Part shown: piece after piece, positions 17,058 through 25,588 of the stretch
Position numbering within the stretch: position 1 is the first letter of the stretch
Layout: each line of letters begins with the position of its first letter
Origin: DASUPK01 sp963815665
GTDB lineage: Bacteria; Actinomycetota; Thermoleophilia; Solirubrobacterales; 70-9
Direction: 5' to 3'
DNA: 64,000 nt
NCBI GenBank assembly: GCA_963815665.1
Contig: CAWFHN010000003.1
Coordinates: 1 to 64,000, forward strand
Notes under the pieces: model-generated
The model's input: only the letters and a program-made list of their open reading frames with translations
Told to the model about the DNA's origin: nothing
Database searches by the model: none
Program-made: the position numbers and the translations under genes

Positions 17058-18697
17058 CGCGGCGCCCCCTCGGCGCTGGCGGCCGGCGCCCCCGCTCCCC
17101 GCAGGACGGCGACGCCCTCCTCCACCGTGACGGCCGCCCCATCGAGGATCCGGGCCACCTCGCTGGAGAAGTACCAGCCTCCGGAGAGGAGCTCCGCCGC
17201 CGACCCGTCGGCGGCCACCTCGCCGCGCGCGAGCAGGATCACCCGGTCGGCGAAGGTCGCGGCGAACTCGACGTCGTGCGTGGCGATCATCACCGCGGTT
17301 CCGCGGTCCGAGAGCTCACGACCGAGCTCTCCGAGCTCCGCCTTGCGGGTGCGGTCCATGCCGCGGGTGGGCTCGTCGAGCAGGAGCGCTCCCGGCAGCT
17401 CGCCTGCGGCGGTGTCCCGCCCGGCAACGACGATCGCCAGCGCCAGCCGCTGGCGCTCGCCACCGGAGAGATCGCGCGGGTCCACGTCGGTCATGCCCTC
17501 CAGACCGAAGCGCCGCAGGGCCTCCTCCCCGTCGGCGCCGCGCAGCTCGTCGCCGACGCGCTCGTGGACGAAGAGGTCGCCCGGCCGCTGGGGCAGGAGC
17601 GCGACGCCGGCAGCCGCCTCGACACGCCCCTTCTGCGGCTCCACCAGATCGGCCGCGGCTCGCAGCAGGGTGGTCTTGCCCGCACCGTTGCTTCCCATCA
17701 GCGCGACCCGCTCGCCGCGCCCGATCTTCAGATCCACTCCGCGCAGCGCCTCGGTCCGCTCCTCGCCCTGCCCCAGCTCCACCCAGAGGTCCCGGGCGGC
17801 GAGCGCGACCTCGCCCCGCCGCCGCCCCTTCGGTGCCGGGTCCTGCGCCACCGGATTGCGAGTGTTGATTGCAAGACCTGACCCCATGAGTGTTCTGCGC
17901 GCTTCGCGGACGCTCGGCGGCGGGGGCAATCCCACTCCCTCCAGCAGCCGCGCGCCGGGCGTCGCCAGCGCCCGGTCGCCCTCGAGCGCCCAGCTCAGGA
18001 AGCTCGCCGGCGCGCCGTCGAACGCGATCGTCCCGCCCTCGAGCGCGATCACGCGGTCGGCCGCGGCGAGGCAACGCTCGAGACGGTGCTCGCCGAGCAG
18101 CACGGCCACGCCCCACTCCTCGTTCAGGCGCCGCAGCAGTGAGATCAGCTCGTCACCCGCGACCGGATCGAGCTGAGAGGTGGGCTCGTCCAGCAGGACC
18201 AGCCTGGGGCGCGTGGCGAGAGCCGCCGCGAGCGCGACGCGCTGAAGCTCGCCGCCCGAGAGCGTGTCGGTGGTCCGGTCGAGCAGCGCATCGATCGCGA
18301 GGGCGAGCGCCACCTCCTCGACCGCTCGTGCCCGCGCCGCGGGCGCGACGCCGCGAAGCTCCAGCGGGAGCTCGATCTCGGCTCGCACGGTCGTGCTCAC
18401 GACCTGCGTCTCGGGCTCCTGGGCGACCAGCCCGACCGCCTCGGCCAGCTCCGCGGGCCCGTGCGAGCGGACGTCCATCCCGGCCACGTCGAGCTCGCCC
18501 TCGATCCGGCCGCCGTGGAAGTGCGGGACGAGCCCGCAGGCCGCCCGAAGCAGGGTGGACTTGCCCGATCCCGAGCGGCCCGCGATCACCACGAACTCAC
18601 CGGGATCGATCCGAAGGTCGACGGCCCGCAGCGCCTCGCTGCCGCCCTCCGGGTAGCGGTAGGAGAGATCCCTCGCTCGCAGCACGGGCTCAGCCAC
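17054..18697 (-). CDS. Fused EcfA-EcfA' energy-coupling ATPase
   Basis: 547 residues carrying two ABC ATPase domains in one chain. Domain 1 has Walker A AGRSGSGKST (about 39-48), signature LSGGELQR (146-153) and Walker B LVLLDE. Domain 2 has Walker A MGSNGAGKTT (about 334-343) and signature LSGGERQR (410-417). ECF transporters use such ATPase pairs with EcfT to power vitamin uptake. The gene overlaps ecfT by eight bases and the S-component gene by four, so the three form one translationally coupled module. The interdomain linker (about residues 270-285) contains an AT-richer insert that looks like a mobile repeat and is read through in frame. Confidence 0.92.
   Translation of the reverse strand: MAEPVLRARDLSYRYPEGGSEALRAVDLRIDPGEFVVIAGRSGSGKSTLLRAACGLVPHFHGGRIEGELDVAGMDVRSHGPAELAEAVGLVAQEPETQVVSTTVRAEIELPLELRGVAPAARARAVEEVALALAIDALLDRTTDTLSGGELQRVALAAALATRPRLVLLDEPTSQLDPVAGDELISLLRRLNEEWGVAVLLGEHRLERCLAAADRVIALEGGTIAFDGAPASFLSWALEGDRALATPGARLLEGVGLPPPPSVREARRTLMGSGLAINTRNPVAQDPAPKGRRRGEVALAARDLWVELGQGEERTEALRGVDLKIGRGERVALMGSNGAGKTTLLRAAADLVEPQKGRVEAAAGVALLPQRPGDLFVHERVGDELRGADGEEALRRFGLEGMTDVDPRDLSGGERQRLALAIVVAGRDTAAGELPGALLLDEPTRGMDRTRKAELGELGRELSDRGTAVMIATHDVEFAATFADRVILLARGEVAADGSAAELLSGGWYFSSEVARILDGAAVTVEEGVAVLRGAGAPAASAEGAPR
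17853..17893. repeat. Possible REP-like short repeat inside the ATPase linker
   Basis: About 40 bases, including GTGTTGATTGCAAGACCTGA followed by CCCC, are clearly poorer in G+C than the flanking coding sequence. They resemble short palindromic repeats that I recall being dispersed through many bacterial genomes. The stretch sits between the two ABC domains and keeps the reading frame (LMGSGLAINTRN). Only one copy is visible in the window, so its repeat nature is an inference. Confidence 0.3.
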
Positions 18698-19571
18698 GCG
18701 AGCGCCACCTCCTCACCGCGAACGGAACGGTGGCCAGCGCGATCAGGATGGCGCAGAGCGCCAGGGTGAGCGCGCCGGTGTCCATCTCGATCCGCGGATA
18801 GGTGTCGAACGCGCCGGCGCCGGCGAGCCCGGCGGCCACGGCGGCGCCCAGGATCGCCATCCCCGTCAGGAAGAGCGGCAGATCGTCGCGGGAGCGCTCC
18901 CGGCGGCGCTGCGGGCGAATGCCCAGCGAGTGCCCGCGGAGCTCGAGGGTCGCCGCGACGTCGACCGCCCGGTCCAGCGAGCCCTCGACCAGACGGCGGG
19001 CCATGGCGGGGCGCCCGACCGGCTCCGCTCCCGGGCCTCGCAGGGCGACGGCCTCGCGCAGGCGCGCGCCGTCCGCGGCGGCCAGCGGCACCATCCGGGT
19101 GACCAGCCCGGCGGTCATCGCCGAGCGCCGGGCGAGCGGCCGCAGCAGGCGCAGCACCGAGTCCGGGTCCACGCAGGCCGAGTAGACGGCGAAGGCCAGC
19201 ACCACGGCGACGACCCGCAGTCCGATCGCCGCGCCGGCGGCGAGCGACTCGAGCGTCACGTCCGTGTTCCCGATCACCGGCAACTCCCAGCCGCGGACCA
19301 GGATCGTGTCCCCCCGATGCGTGACCAGGGCGTTGACGACGATCATGAAGATCAGCAGCGTCACCCCGAGCTTGAGCGAGGCGACGACCGCTCTCCCGGC
19401 GCCGGCGGCGAACCCGGCGAGCGCGGTGGCCGCCGTCGCGGCGATCAGCACGAGCGGGCTCGAGTAGATGAACCCGACCGCCGCCAGCGCGCCGAGATAG
19501 GCGATCGCCGCGCCGGGCGAGGCGCGATGGAGGGGGCTGCGTCCGGGTGTATAGGCAAGGGCGGATCTCAC
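18690..19571 (-). CDS. ecfT: ECF transporter transmembrane component EcfT
   Basis: 293 residues from a GTG at 19571 whose bases overlap the TGA of the upstream DUF4430 gene (GTGA). Five hydrophobic segments are followed by long cytoplasmic coupling helices. The ATPase-coupling motifs appear as EAVALRGPG and ATLELRGHSLG (the usual x-A-R-G and x-A-R-G-x repeats, here with LRG). EcfT joins the ATPases to the S component. It sits between the exported DUF4430 lipoprotein and the fused ATPase and belongs to the riboswitch-headed operon. It is intact. Confidence 0.9.
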   Translation of the reverse strand: MRSALAYTPGRSPLHRASPGAAIAYLGALAAVGFIYSSPLVLIAATAATALAGFAAGAGRAVVASLKLGVTLLIFMIVVNALVTHRGDTILVRGWELPVIGNTDVTLESLAAGAAIGLRVVAVVLAFAVYSACVDPDSVLRLLRPLARRSAMTAGLVTRMVPLAAADGARLREAVALRGPGAEPVGRPAMARRLVEGSLDRAVDVAATLELRGHSLGIRPQRRRERSRDDLPLFLTGMAILGAAVAAGLAGAGAFDTYPRIEMDTGALTLALCAILIALATVPFAVRRWRSRG

Positions 19572-20475
19572 TGTACGGGCACCCCGATCGGCCCCGCACC
19601 CGGCTGGGTGGCGACCGCGTAGCGGTTCCGGAGCGCCGGCCCGACCAGATCGGCGGCGGCGATCACTCCCTTGCGGTCGGTGCCGGTGACCACCCAGACC
19701 GGCGCCCGCTCCCCGACGCGGAGAGCTGCAATCAGCCCGCCGCCCTTGCCCATGCTTCCGGCGGGCTGACCTCGCTGGTTTAGCAGTTCCAGCAGGGGCC
19801 TCTTCGCGCCCACGAAGCGGGCGAAGACGCCGCTCTCCTCGGGGCCGTCGGCGAGCAGCGACGGGACGTGGCCATGGCGGATCCGGTTCCACGGCCCGAC
19901 CACGATGTCTGCGGTGCCGTCGACTCCGCCGAATCGGCCGCCCTGGCGCCCCCCGCCCTCAGGGCCGCTCCACCGTGTCGCAGGGAGCAGCGGCGCCCTC
20001 ACAGGAGACGGCGGGCGCCCAGCGCTTCCCCTGGAAGCCATGTACGAACGGCTCCGGCCAGGAGCCGACGACGGCCGGCACGCGCATCGCCGCCGTCCAG
20101 TCGCGGTAGTCCCACCAGATCCGGTCATCCCCGCTGAGGTCGTACTGCGTGGAGCCGATCGGGGACTCGATCCCGTTCACGTAGAAGAACCAGTCGCTCG
20201 AGCGCCCACCGCTCTGCGCCCCGCTGAGCCCGTCGATCGACTGCACGAAGCCACCGCCGTAGCGCGTCGAGACGTCGGCGTTGCGGTCGAGCACGCGAAA
20301 GACGGTGTCGGACTCGTGGATCGAATCCTCCTTCTGCTGCAGGACCTTGGTCCCGTAGTCGCGGGTCACGGTCAGCTCGACGTCGCCCTGGTCCTCGCCG
20401 GGGCCGAGCCCGCAACCCGCGACCGCCGTGGCACAGAGCGCCGGCGGCGGTCGCCAGGGTGCGGACGAGCTTCAC
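19568..20475 (-). pseudogene. DUF4430-domain lipoprotein (intrinsic-factor beta-domain-like), frameshifted
   Basis: About 300 residues in several frames. A GTG at 20475 begins MKLVRTLATAAG. After a shift near 20440 comes ALCATAVAGCG, a lipobox (AVAGC). The DUF4430 domain follows intact: a beta-rich segment with DSIHESDTVFRVLDRNADV and the hallmark DWFFYVNGIESPIGSTQYDL and DRIWWDYRDW. Near 19970 two more shifts lead through LRAGGARAADSAESTAP to a C-terminal domain (DIVVGPWNRIR, SGVFARFVG, APVWVVTGTDRKGV). DUF4430 resembles the cobalamin-contacting beta domain of intrinsic factor and transcobalamin. The protein is expected to be a membrane-anchored extracellular vitamin-binding partner of the ECF transporter (inference). 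The upstream overlap is also GTGA. Confidence 0.75.
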
Positions 20476-21523
20476 TTCCCTTGCCCTTCCCCTGTGATGC
20501 TTCCTCTTGTGATGCTTCTTCTTGCCGCGGGTACGAACCTCTCGCAGCTCTTCGACACGCGGTCCTTGGGATCCCGCATGACGATGTCCGAGCCGCCGCC
20601 GCAGAAGATCCGGTCTCGGCCTCCGCCCTTGGCGATGATCAGGTCGTCCCGGCACCGGCCTTGACGCCGTCCTTCCCTCCGCGCGGGCCGAATCAGATCG
20701 TCGCCGTCGGTGCCCTTGATCCCCTCGGCCTCATCGCTGCCGAGGATCTCGCGGCCACGCTCGGCGGGACAGTCGCGCTCGGGTTGCGCTGCGACGCAGA
20801 CCGACAGCGTCGGGCTCGGGATGTCGTTGTAGTCGCCCGTGGCCGTCAGCTCGTACGTCCCGGGCGCCGGAAAGGTGACGGTGGCGTTGCCGCTGCCGTC
20901 CGTCTGCGCCGGTGAACCCGCGCCCTGCACGGTCGCACCCGCGCGAGGCTGGACACGGTGGTCGTGTAGGAGCGCACGTTGACGATCACCGGCACCCCGG
21001 GCGCCATTCGCACCGGCGCGGTCAGGTCGAGCTCCTCGTCGGCGGTGAAGTCGTCCGGCGTCCGATAGGCGAGCAGGTCCTCGCCGCCCTGGACGGTGAA
21101 CAGATCCGCGCCCAACTCGAGCGCCTGATGATTGGCCTTCAGGAAGAAGAACCCGGGCGGGGTCTTCGCGCCGATCTGGCAGACGCCGAGCGAGCCGAAA
21201 TCGGCGTAGTTGGCGTCGGAGAGCCGCACCGGCTGCAGCGCCGGCTCTACCTGAGCCGCCTCCCAGATCGCGCCGAGCATGTTCGGGCTGGACAGCGTGT
21301 AGCTCTGCCCGCTGCTGTGGTTCGCTGCGCTGAAGCAGTCGGGACCGTCGTACGACTTGATGGTCGTCGTGCTCGGCACGTACTGGATGACGTCGGCGAG
21401 GTTGCCGCCGTCGCTGCTCGCCACGCGCAGGTCGACCGGCACGCTGGCTGCCGCGCTCGCCGGGCCGAGCACGGCACAGGCGATCAGCGACGCCAGCGCC
21501 GCAATCGAGACAGTGATTCTCAT
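20472..21523 (-). pseudogene. Exported DUF4430-like protein with C-terminal calcium-binding-like repeats, frameshifted
   Basis: The first gene after the cobalamin riboswitch, about 350 residues. A Sec signal (ITVSIAALASLIACAVLGPA) is followed by a domain of DUF4430 pattern: SPNMLGAIWEAAQVEPALQP, PGFFFLKANHQALELGAD and FTVQGGEDLLAYRTPDD. The frame changes near 20945 to AGATVQGAGSPAQTDGSGNA and a beta-sandwich, then GTDGDDLIRPAR. Two compensating shifts near 20670-20690 hide GGKDGVKAGAG, and the protein ends with hemolysin-type Gly/Asp repeats (GGGRDRIFCGGGSDIV, KDRVSKSCERF). Its stop overlaps the next gene. The shifts look like sequence errors. The expected role is secreted cobalamin binding (inference from context and fold). 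Confidence 0.65.
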
Positions 21524-21554
21524 CTGTGAGCCACCCCTTCCTCGAGGGTCGTGT

Positions 21555-21715
21555 TGGCTGGCCGGGGACAGGTCTCCTGGCTTCCGGGCTAACGACCTCC
21601 GCGCCTTCCCAGGGAATCGGCGACTCCCCAGTGGCTCTTGCTTCGGTCACAGCACCCGGTCACAGTGGCGGGACCGCGCCGGCTTCTCACCGGACTTCCC
21701 TTGACCACCGGCCGT
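21555..21715 (-). promoter_or_regulatory. Cobalamin (adenosylcobalamin) riboswitch
   Basis: On the minus strand the RNA reads AAGGGAAGTCCGGTGAGAAG, then GGTCCCGCCACTGTGACC, a second arm with GAGCCACTGG and TGGGAAGGCG, and the B12 box AGCCAGGAGACCTG (about 21569-21583). These are the conserved blocks of the cobalamin riboswitch in the right order and spacing. It lies 32 to 190 bases upstream of the ATG of the exported DUF4430-like gene, so it should repress the ECF operon when B12 is plentiful. The ribosome-binding sequence GGAAGGGG lies between the box and the start. Confidence 0.93.
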
Positions 21716-21737
21716 TATTGACCGCGCAATCGTAAAG

Positions 21738-21765
21738 AAAGAGGCGGCCCGAAGGCCGCCCCTTT
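21738..21765 (-). terminator. Hairpin terminator after the first duplicated exported-protein gene
   Basis: A 12-base stem with one mismatch (AAAGAGGCGGCC against GGCCGCCCCTTT, loop CGAA) lies 28 bases beyond the stop of the minus-strand gene at 21793. A T-rich stretch follows on that strand. It separates this gene from the riboswitch-controlled operon. Confidence 0.7.
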
Positions 21766-21792
21766 CACGACTTCAACCGGAAGAAGAAGCGC

Positions 21793-22497
21793 TTACTTCT
21801 TCTTCGACTTCTTCTGCTTGCACTTCTGGGTCGAGGACGCGCTGAACGACTCGCCGCTGTAGAAGGTGGTCATCTCAGTGGTGGCCCACTTCTTCTTCTT
21901 GCAGCGCGCCATGACGTAGAACGTCTTCTTACCCGTCTTGCGCTTGTTGAACGTGGTGTCGAACTTGGTCAGGTCGAGCCCGACGGTGTCCGGGATGTTG
22001 CTGAACGCCAGGGTCCGGCCCGAGATCGCCCCGATGATCGTCAGGGTCGTCGCGCCGGGACCGATGTCCGTCTGCACGTAGATCGTGCTGGGACCGCCGC
22101 TGAAGAACGTGACGTTGCCACCGATGGCACCGCCGTTCACCTGAACGGTTCCCTGACCCGTGATGCTCTGCGGGCACGAGGCCTGCGCCTGGGCGTTGAA
22201 CTTGCCCTGGATCGAGCTCAGCGGACAGACGGGGACATTGCCGTTGACGAACTTGACGTCCGGCGGAATCGTGAACGTCGTCGTCTTCGGCGAGTGAGAC
22301 CCGACGAAGTTGTCATACGTCGTCGAGATGATGTTGTGCAACGAGACGCCGCCGAACTTCTTCTTGTCCTGCTTGGCCGGCAAAAGCGTCGTTTCCAGCG
22401 TCTGACCCGTCGGGGAGCCCGCGAAGGCGGTCCCGGAGACGGTCAGCGCTGCAAAGACGCCAAGCGTCGCTGCAATCAGATACTTGCGCTTACGCAT
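21793..22497 (-). CDS. Exported protein with Lys-rich tail, copy 1 of a duplicated gene
   Basis: 234 residues from the ATG at 22497. The signal peptide is KRKYLIAATLGVFAALTVSG ending near TAFA. The mature part is rich in Gly, Thr and Val with two or more Cys (VPVCPLSSI, QASCPQSI) and looks like an all-beta surface protein. It ends in a cluster of lysines (CKQKKSKKK). I do not recognise a family. A near-identical copy lies at 33190-33936 on the same strand, and the two flank the mce cluster. This copy lacks the 12-residue Lys-rich insert of the other. The frame extends further upstream, but the signal peptide and the shared upstream sequence fix the start here. Confidence 0.75.
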   Translation of the reverse strand: MRKRKYLIAATLGVFAALTVSGTAFAGSPTGQTLETTLLPAKQDKKKFGGVSLHNIISTTYDNFVGSHSPKTTTFTIPPDVKFVNGNVPVCPLSSIQGKFNAQAQASCPQSITGQGTVQVNGGAIGGNVTFFSGGPSTIYVQTDIGPGATTLTIIGAISGRTLAFSNIPDTVGLDLTKFDTTFNKRKTGKKTFYVMARCKKKKWATTEMTTFYSGESFSASSTQKCKQKKSKKK

Positions 22498-22682
22498 ACC
22501 ACTCCTTTTTCGTTTGGCAATTTCCCTGACGAGCCCTCCCAAAGAGTGGGTCGCCAGCCCTTGGATTTGCCTTATCTCGCTGAACCTAACACAGGGTTCT
22601 GGGCATAGTTGTGCGGTTTTTCGGCCTGAAATCGGCCGACCCGAAAAGTCAGTAACCGGCCGAAAAAGGGCTGCATCCGGGC

Positions 22683-24257
22683 TCAGGGGTTGGCGTAGAT
22701 GTGCGTGTAGTCGCTCATCTCCGCGATCTGCCCGATCGAGGGCTGCTGGGGCTGCTTGGTGCACGCGACGGCCGGCAGCGCCGAGCTGCTGGTCTGGTCG
22801 CGGAAGGCCGTGGACTTGATCTCGTCGAGCAGCTCCTGCGGGGTATCGAAGGTGGCCCGGTTGGCGAAGAAAGGGTTGCCGGTGTAGGTGGCATCGGGCC
22901 CGAGCCCGACGGTGAGCCCGGGTGGGGTCGTGCACGGGCGGGTGTCGAAGGTCTCCAACCCGTTGATGACGTTCAGGGCGCTGTTCGGGGCGACGTAGGG
23001 GTTGGTGCGCGAGTAGGCGAGGCGATGCTCGCTCGCGGCGGTCGGACCGAACATGCCCAGGTCCTCCGGGTAGAGCGGCGCCGAGCTGCGGATGTAGTGC
23101 GACAGGTTCCCCGCCTCGTTGCTGATCTGGGCGTTGGTCGCGACGGTGACGTTTCCGAGGAGCCCGGTGACGTCACGCTGGTAGCGGCCGATGCCGGCGA
23201 TGATCGGCGTGAGCTGCTGAGTGAAGGGGACGAGCTGATGCAGGAGCGGCGGCAGATCGACGTCGAGGAGGTTCTGGAGCGCGGGCAGTCCGGTGACGGC
23301 CCGCTGCTGGGTCTTGCGCAGGCCGACGAAGAAGCCCTTGAAGTCCGGAGTGACCTTGGCGATCGGCTTCAGGACCTTGCTGAGCGCCCGAGCCGACGGA
23401 TGGAGCTGGGTGATCAGCGGGTTGGCGTTCCGGGAGAAGCTGTCCAGGCGGTTCAGCGTCAGCCTGGACTCATCCAGGAACGTCGGCAAAGCGCGGAACG
23501 TGGCCTCGAGGTCGCGGTTGCGCACGGCAGTGGTGTGGAAGACGATCCCGGAGTTGCGGACGAGTCCCTGGAGCTGGCCCTGGCGCTCGCTGAGGGCGCC
23601 GAATACCTCGCCGGTGTTGCGTACGAACTGCGAGACGGCGCCCTGCTGGGTGTCGAGCACGCGCAGGAGCCTGTTGGCGTCCTCGGCGAAGGGAGCGAGG
23701 TTGGCGATCGCGGCCGAGAGATCGGCGCCCCTGCCCGTGTCCGCGATCGCAAGCTGCTGCATCCAGGTCTGGAACGCCGCTCTGGTGTTGGCGTCGAAGG
23801 TCCTGAAGATCTCGTCGAGTTGCACCGAGGGCTGTACCTGTGCCCTGGGCAGGGTTCCGCCCTCCGGCAGCTTCGGCCCGTTCCCGTCGCCCTGCGTGAG
23901 ATCGACGTAGGTCTCGCCGAGGAGGGTCTTCTGCCGCAGCATCGCGCGGGTGTTGGCGGGGATCGGCGCGTAGGGGCTGTCGATCTCGATCGTGGCGACG
24001 GCCAGGTCCTTGTTGGGCCCGGAGTCGGCCAGGTCGATCGACTTGACCTTGCCTACGGAGACGTTGTGAATGCGGACGTCGGATTCCTGCGCGAGCTGGG
24101 TCGCCTCGCTGAACGGAACCTTGATCCTGTAGCCCTCCGGCTTCAGCGGCACGGGGCCTCCGAACGTCGCCCAGAGGAAGAGCAGCAACCCGAAGCACGA
24201 GAAGGCGAAGGCCACCGCCACGGCGATCTGCCCGACAGTCGGTGCGCGCTGGCCCAT
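22683..24257 (-). CDS. MCE family protein (MlaD domain), sixth of the cluster
   Basis: 524 residues. An N-terminal membrane anchor (VGQIAVAVAFAFSCFGLLLF) is followed by the MCE/MlaD beta domain (about 45-125: VPFSEATQLAQESDVRIHNV, SVGKVKSIDL, LLGETYVDL) and a long alpha-helical region. MCE proteins form lipid-transport channels or tubes across the cell envelope in actinobacteria. The ATG at 24257 overlaps the preceding stop (TAATG). It ends the six-gene series. No distinct lipobox or RGD motif is apparent. Confidence 0.9.
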   Translation of the reverse strand: MGQRAPTVGQIAVAVAFAFSCFGLLLFLWATFGGPVPLKPEGYRIKVPFSEATQLAQESDVRIHNVSVGKVKSIDLADSGPNKDLAVATIEIDSPYAPIPANTRAMLRQKTLLGETYVDLTQGDGNGPKLPEGGTLPRAQVQPSVQLDEIFRTFDANTRAAFQTWMQQLAIADTGRGADLSAAIANLAPFAEDANRLLRVLDTQQGAVSQFVRNTGEVFGALSERQGQLQGLVRNSGIVFHTTAVRNRDLEATFRALPTFLDESRLTLNRLDSFSRNANPLITQLHPSARALSKVLKPIAKVTPDFKGFFVGLRKTQQRAVTGLPALQNLLDVDLPPLLHQLVPFTQQLTPIIAGIGRYQRDVTGLLGNVTVATNAQISNEAGNLSHYIRSSAPLYPEDLGMFGPTAASEHRLAYSRTNPYVAPNSALNVINGLETFDTRPCTTPPGLTVGLGPDATYTGNPFFANRATFDTPQELLDEIKSTAFRDQTSSSALPAVACTKQPQQPSIGQIAEMSDYTHIYANP

Positions 24258-25588
24258 TACGAGCACCCCGGGATGTTCGAGGCGCGAGGCGAGCCGGTGA
24301 TCTGGTAGAGCAGGCGCAGATAGGGCTCGGAGAGCAGCGTGCCGTCGGCGGTGAAGGCGGTCGAGCAGCTGACCAGGAGGATGCCGCGGCGAATCGGGCC
24401 GTAGGCGTCCTGGAGCAGGTAGTTGCCCACCAGGTTGTGGTTGAGCCACGGGACGTAGAAGAGGAAGCCCTGGTCGTCGCTCTGCTGCGGGTTGTAGGCG
24501 AGCGCATTGAGGCCGAGGTTGAGATCGGTGAAGCCAGTCTTCAAGCCGGGCGTCGCGACGCCCAGGCCCTGCGAGATCTGGGCGACGTGCGTCACCGGGC
24601 TGGCGACCTGCTTGGTGAACGGCCGGATCTGGGTCTCGATCGGCCCGGCGGTCTGCTGGAAGAACGGCCGCAGGGCGCGGAGCGCCGGACCCGTCGCCTT
24701 GGCGCCCGGGATCGACTTCTTCAGGGCCGGCCCGGACTGCAGGGCCAGCTGGTCTGCGCTCGTCAGCGCGCCCTTCGTCTCCTTCAAGGTGCCCGGCAAT
24801 TCACGAAGAGCGCTGCGGATGGATGCCTGCTGCCTGGCGAAGGAGGCCAGCACGGCGTCCGAGGAGTCGACGAAGTCGACCAGGTCCTGGTCGCGGTTGC
24901 CGAGCTCCGTCGAGAGGAGCTGGAAGTTGTGGATCGAGCTGGCGACGTTCGCGCGGCGGGCCACGAGGGCGCCCGAGATCCGTGCGATGTCGCGGGCGAA
25001 CGGATCCAGGCGGCGCAGGGCGTTGGAGAGCTTCACGTCGCGGCCCTTGGCCGGGTCGAGGGCCTCCGCCCCGTTCGCCAGCAGCAGCTTGAGGAACTGC
25101 TGGGTGTCCGCATCGAGCGAAGCGAGGACCTCGTCCGGATTCACCTGCGGCTGCGTCGAGGCCAGCGGGACGGTTGCGTTCTCCTTGACCTCCGGAGAGT
25201 CCTGCGTGCCCGGATCGACCTCGACCACCATGTCGTTCAGCCCGGTCTTCGGCCGCAGCAGCAGCGAGGCGTTGTCGTGGATCAGCGGCGCGTACTTGTT
25301 GTCGATCGACATGCTCACCACGGCGTGCCCGTTCTCGAGCCTCACGCCGGAGACCTCGCCCACCTTGATCCCGGAGATGTCCACGGACTGGCCCTGGCCG
25401 GGGGTGACGGCCTGTGCGGTGGAGAAATCGGCCTCGAGTTGGAAGAAGTCGTTGCCGATCAGCGGCACCCAGCTCGGCAGGTTCGCCCTCTGGTTGACGA
25501 GGATCACCGTGACCGCGAAGAGCCCAGCCAGGACCAGGCCGATGATGGCCACGACGTCGCGGAGGTGTGCTCTCATCGCGCGTCTCAT
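24257..25588 (-). CDS. MCE family protein, fifth of the cluster
   Basis: 443 residues from the ATG at 25588, which overlaps the stop of the preceding mce gene (ATGA). Membrane anchor DVVAIIGLVLAGLFAVTVIL, MlaD domain (about 40-120: AQAVTPGQGQSVDISGIKVG, VVSMSIDNKYAPLI, LLRPKTGLNDMVVEVDPG), then a helical domain with repeated Asn/Gln-rich heptads. It is the shortest of the six. The C-terminus (ITGSPRASNIPGCS) carries a single Cys. The coupled start indicates joint translation with its neighbours. Confidence 0.9.
   Translation of the reverse strand: MRRAMRAHLRDVVAIIGLVLAGLFAVTVILVNQRANLPSWVPLIGNDFFQLEADFSTAQAVTPGQGQSVDISGIKVGEVSGVRLENGHAVVSMSIDNKYAPLIHDNASLLLRPKTGLNDMVVEVDPGTQDSPEVKENATVPLASTQPQVNPDEVLASLDADTQQFLKLLLANGAEALDPAKGRDVKLSNALRRLDPFARDIARISGALVARRANVASSIHNFQLLSTELGNRDQDLVDFVDSSDAVLASFARQQASIRSALRELPGTLKETKGALTSADQLALQSGPALKKSIPGAKATGPALRALRPFFQQTAGPIETQIRPFTKQVASPVTHVAQISQGLGVATPGLKTGFTDLNLGLNALAYNPQQSDDQGFLFYVPWLNHNLVGNYLLQDAYGPIRRGILLVSCSTAFTADGTLLSEPYLRLLYQITGSPRASNIPGCS

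Noticed and set aside
16050..18176. Long plus-strand open frame opposite the ECF genes
   Set aside because: Same reason. The minus-strand ABC and S-component domains are unmistakable.
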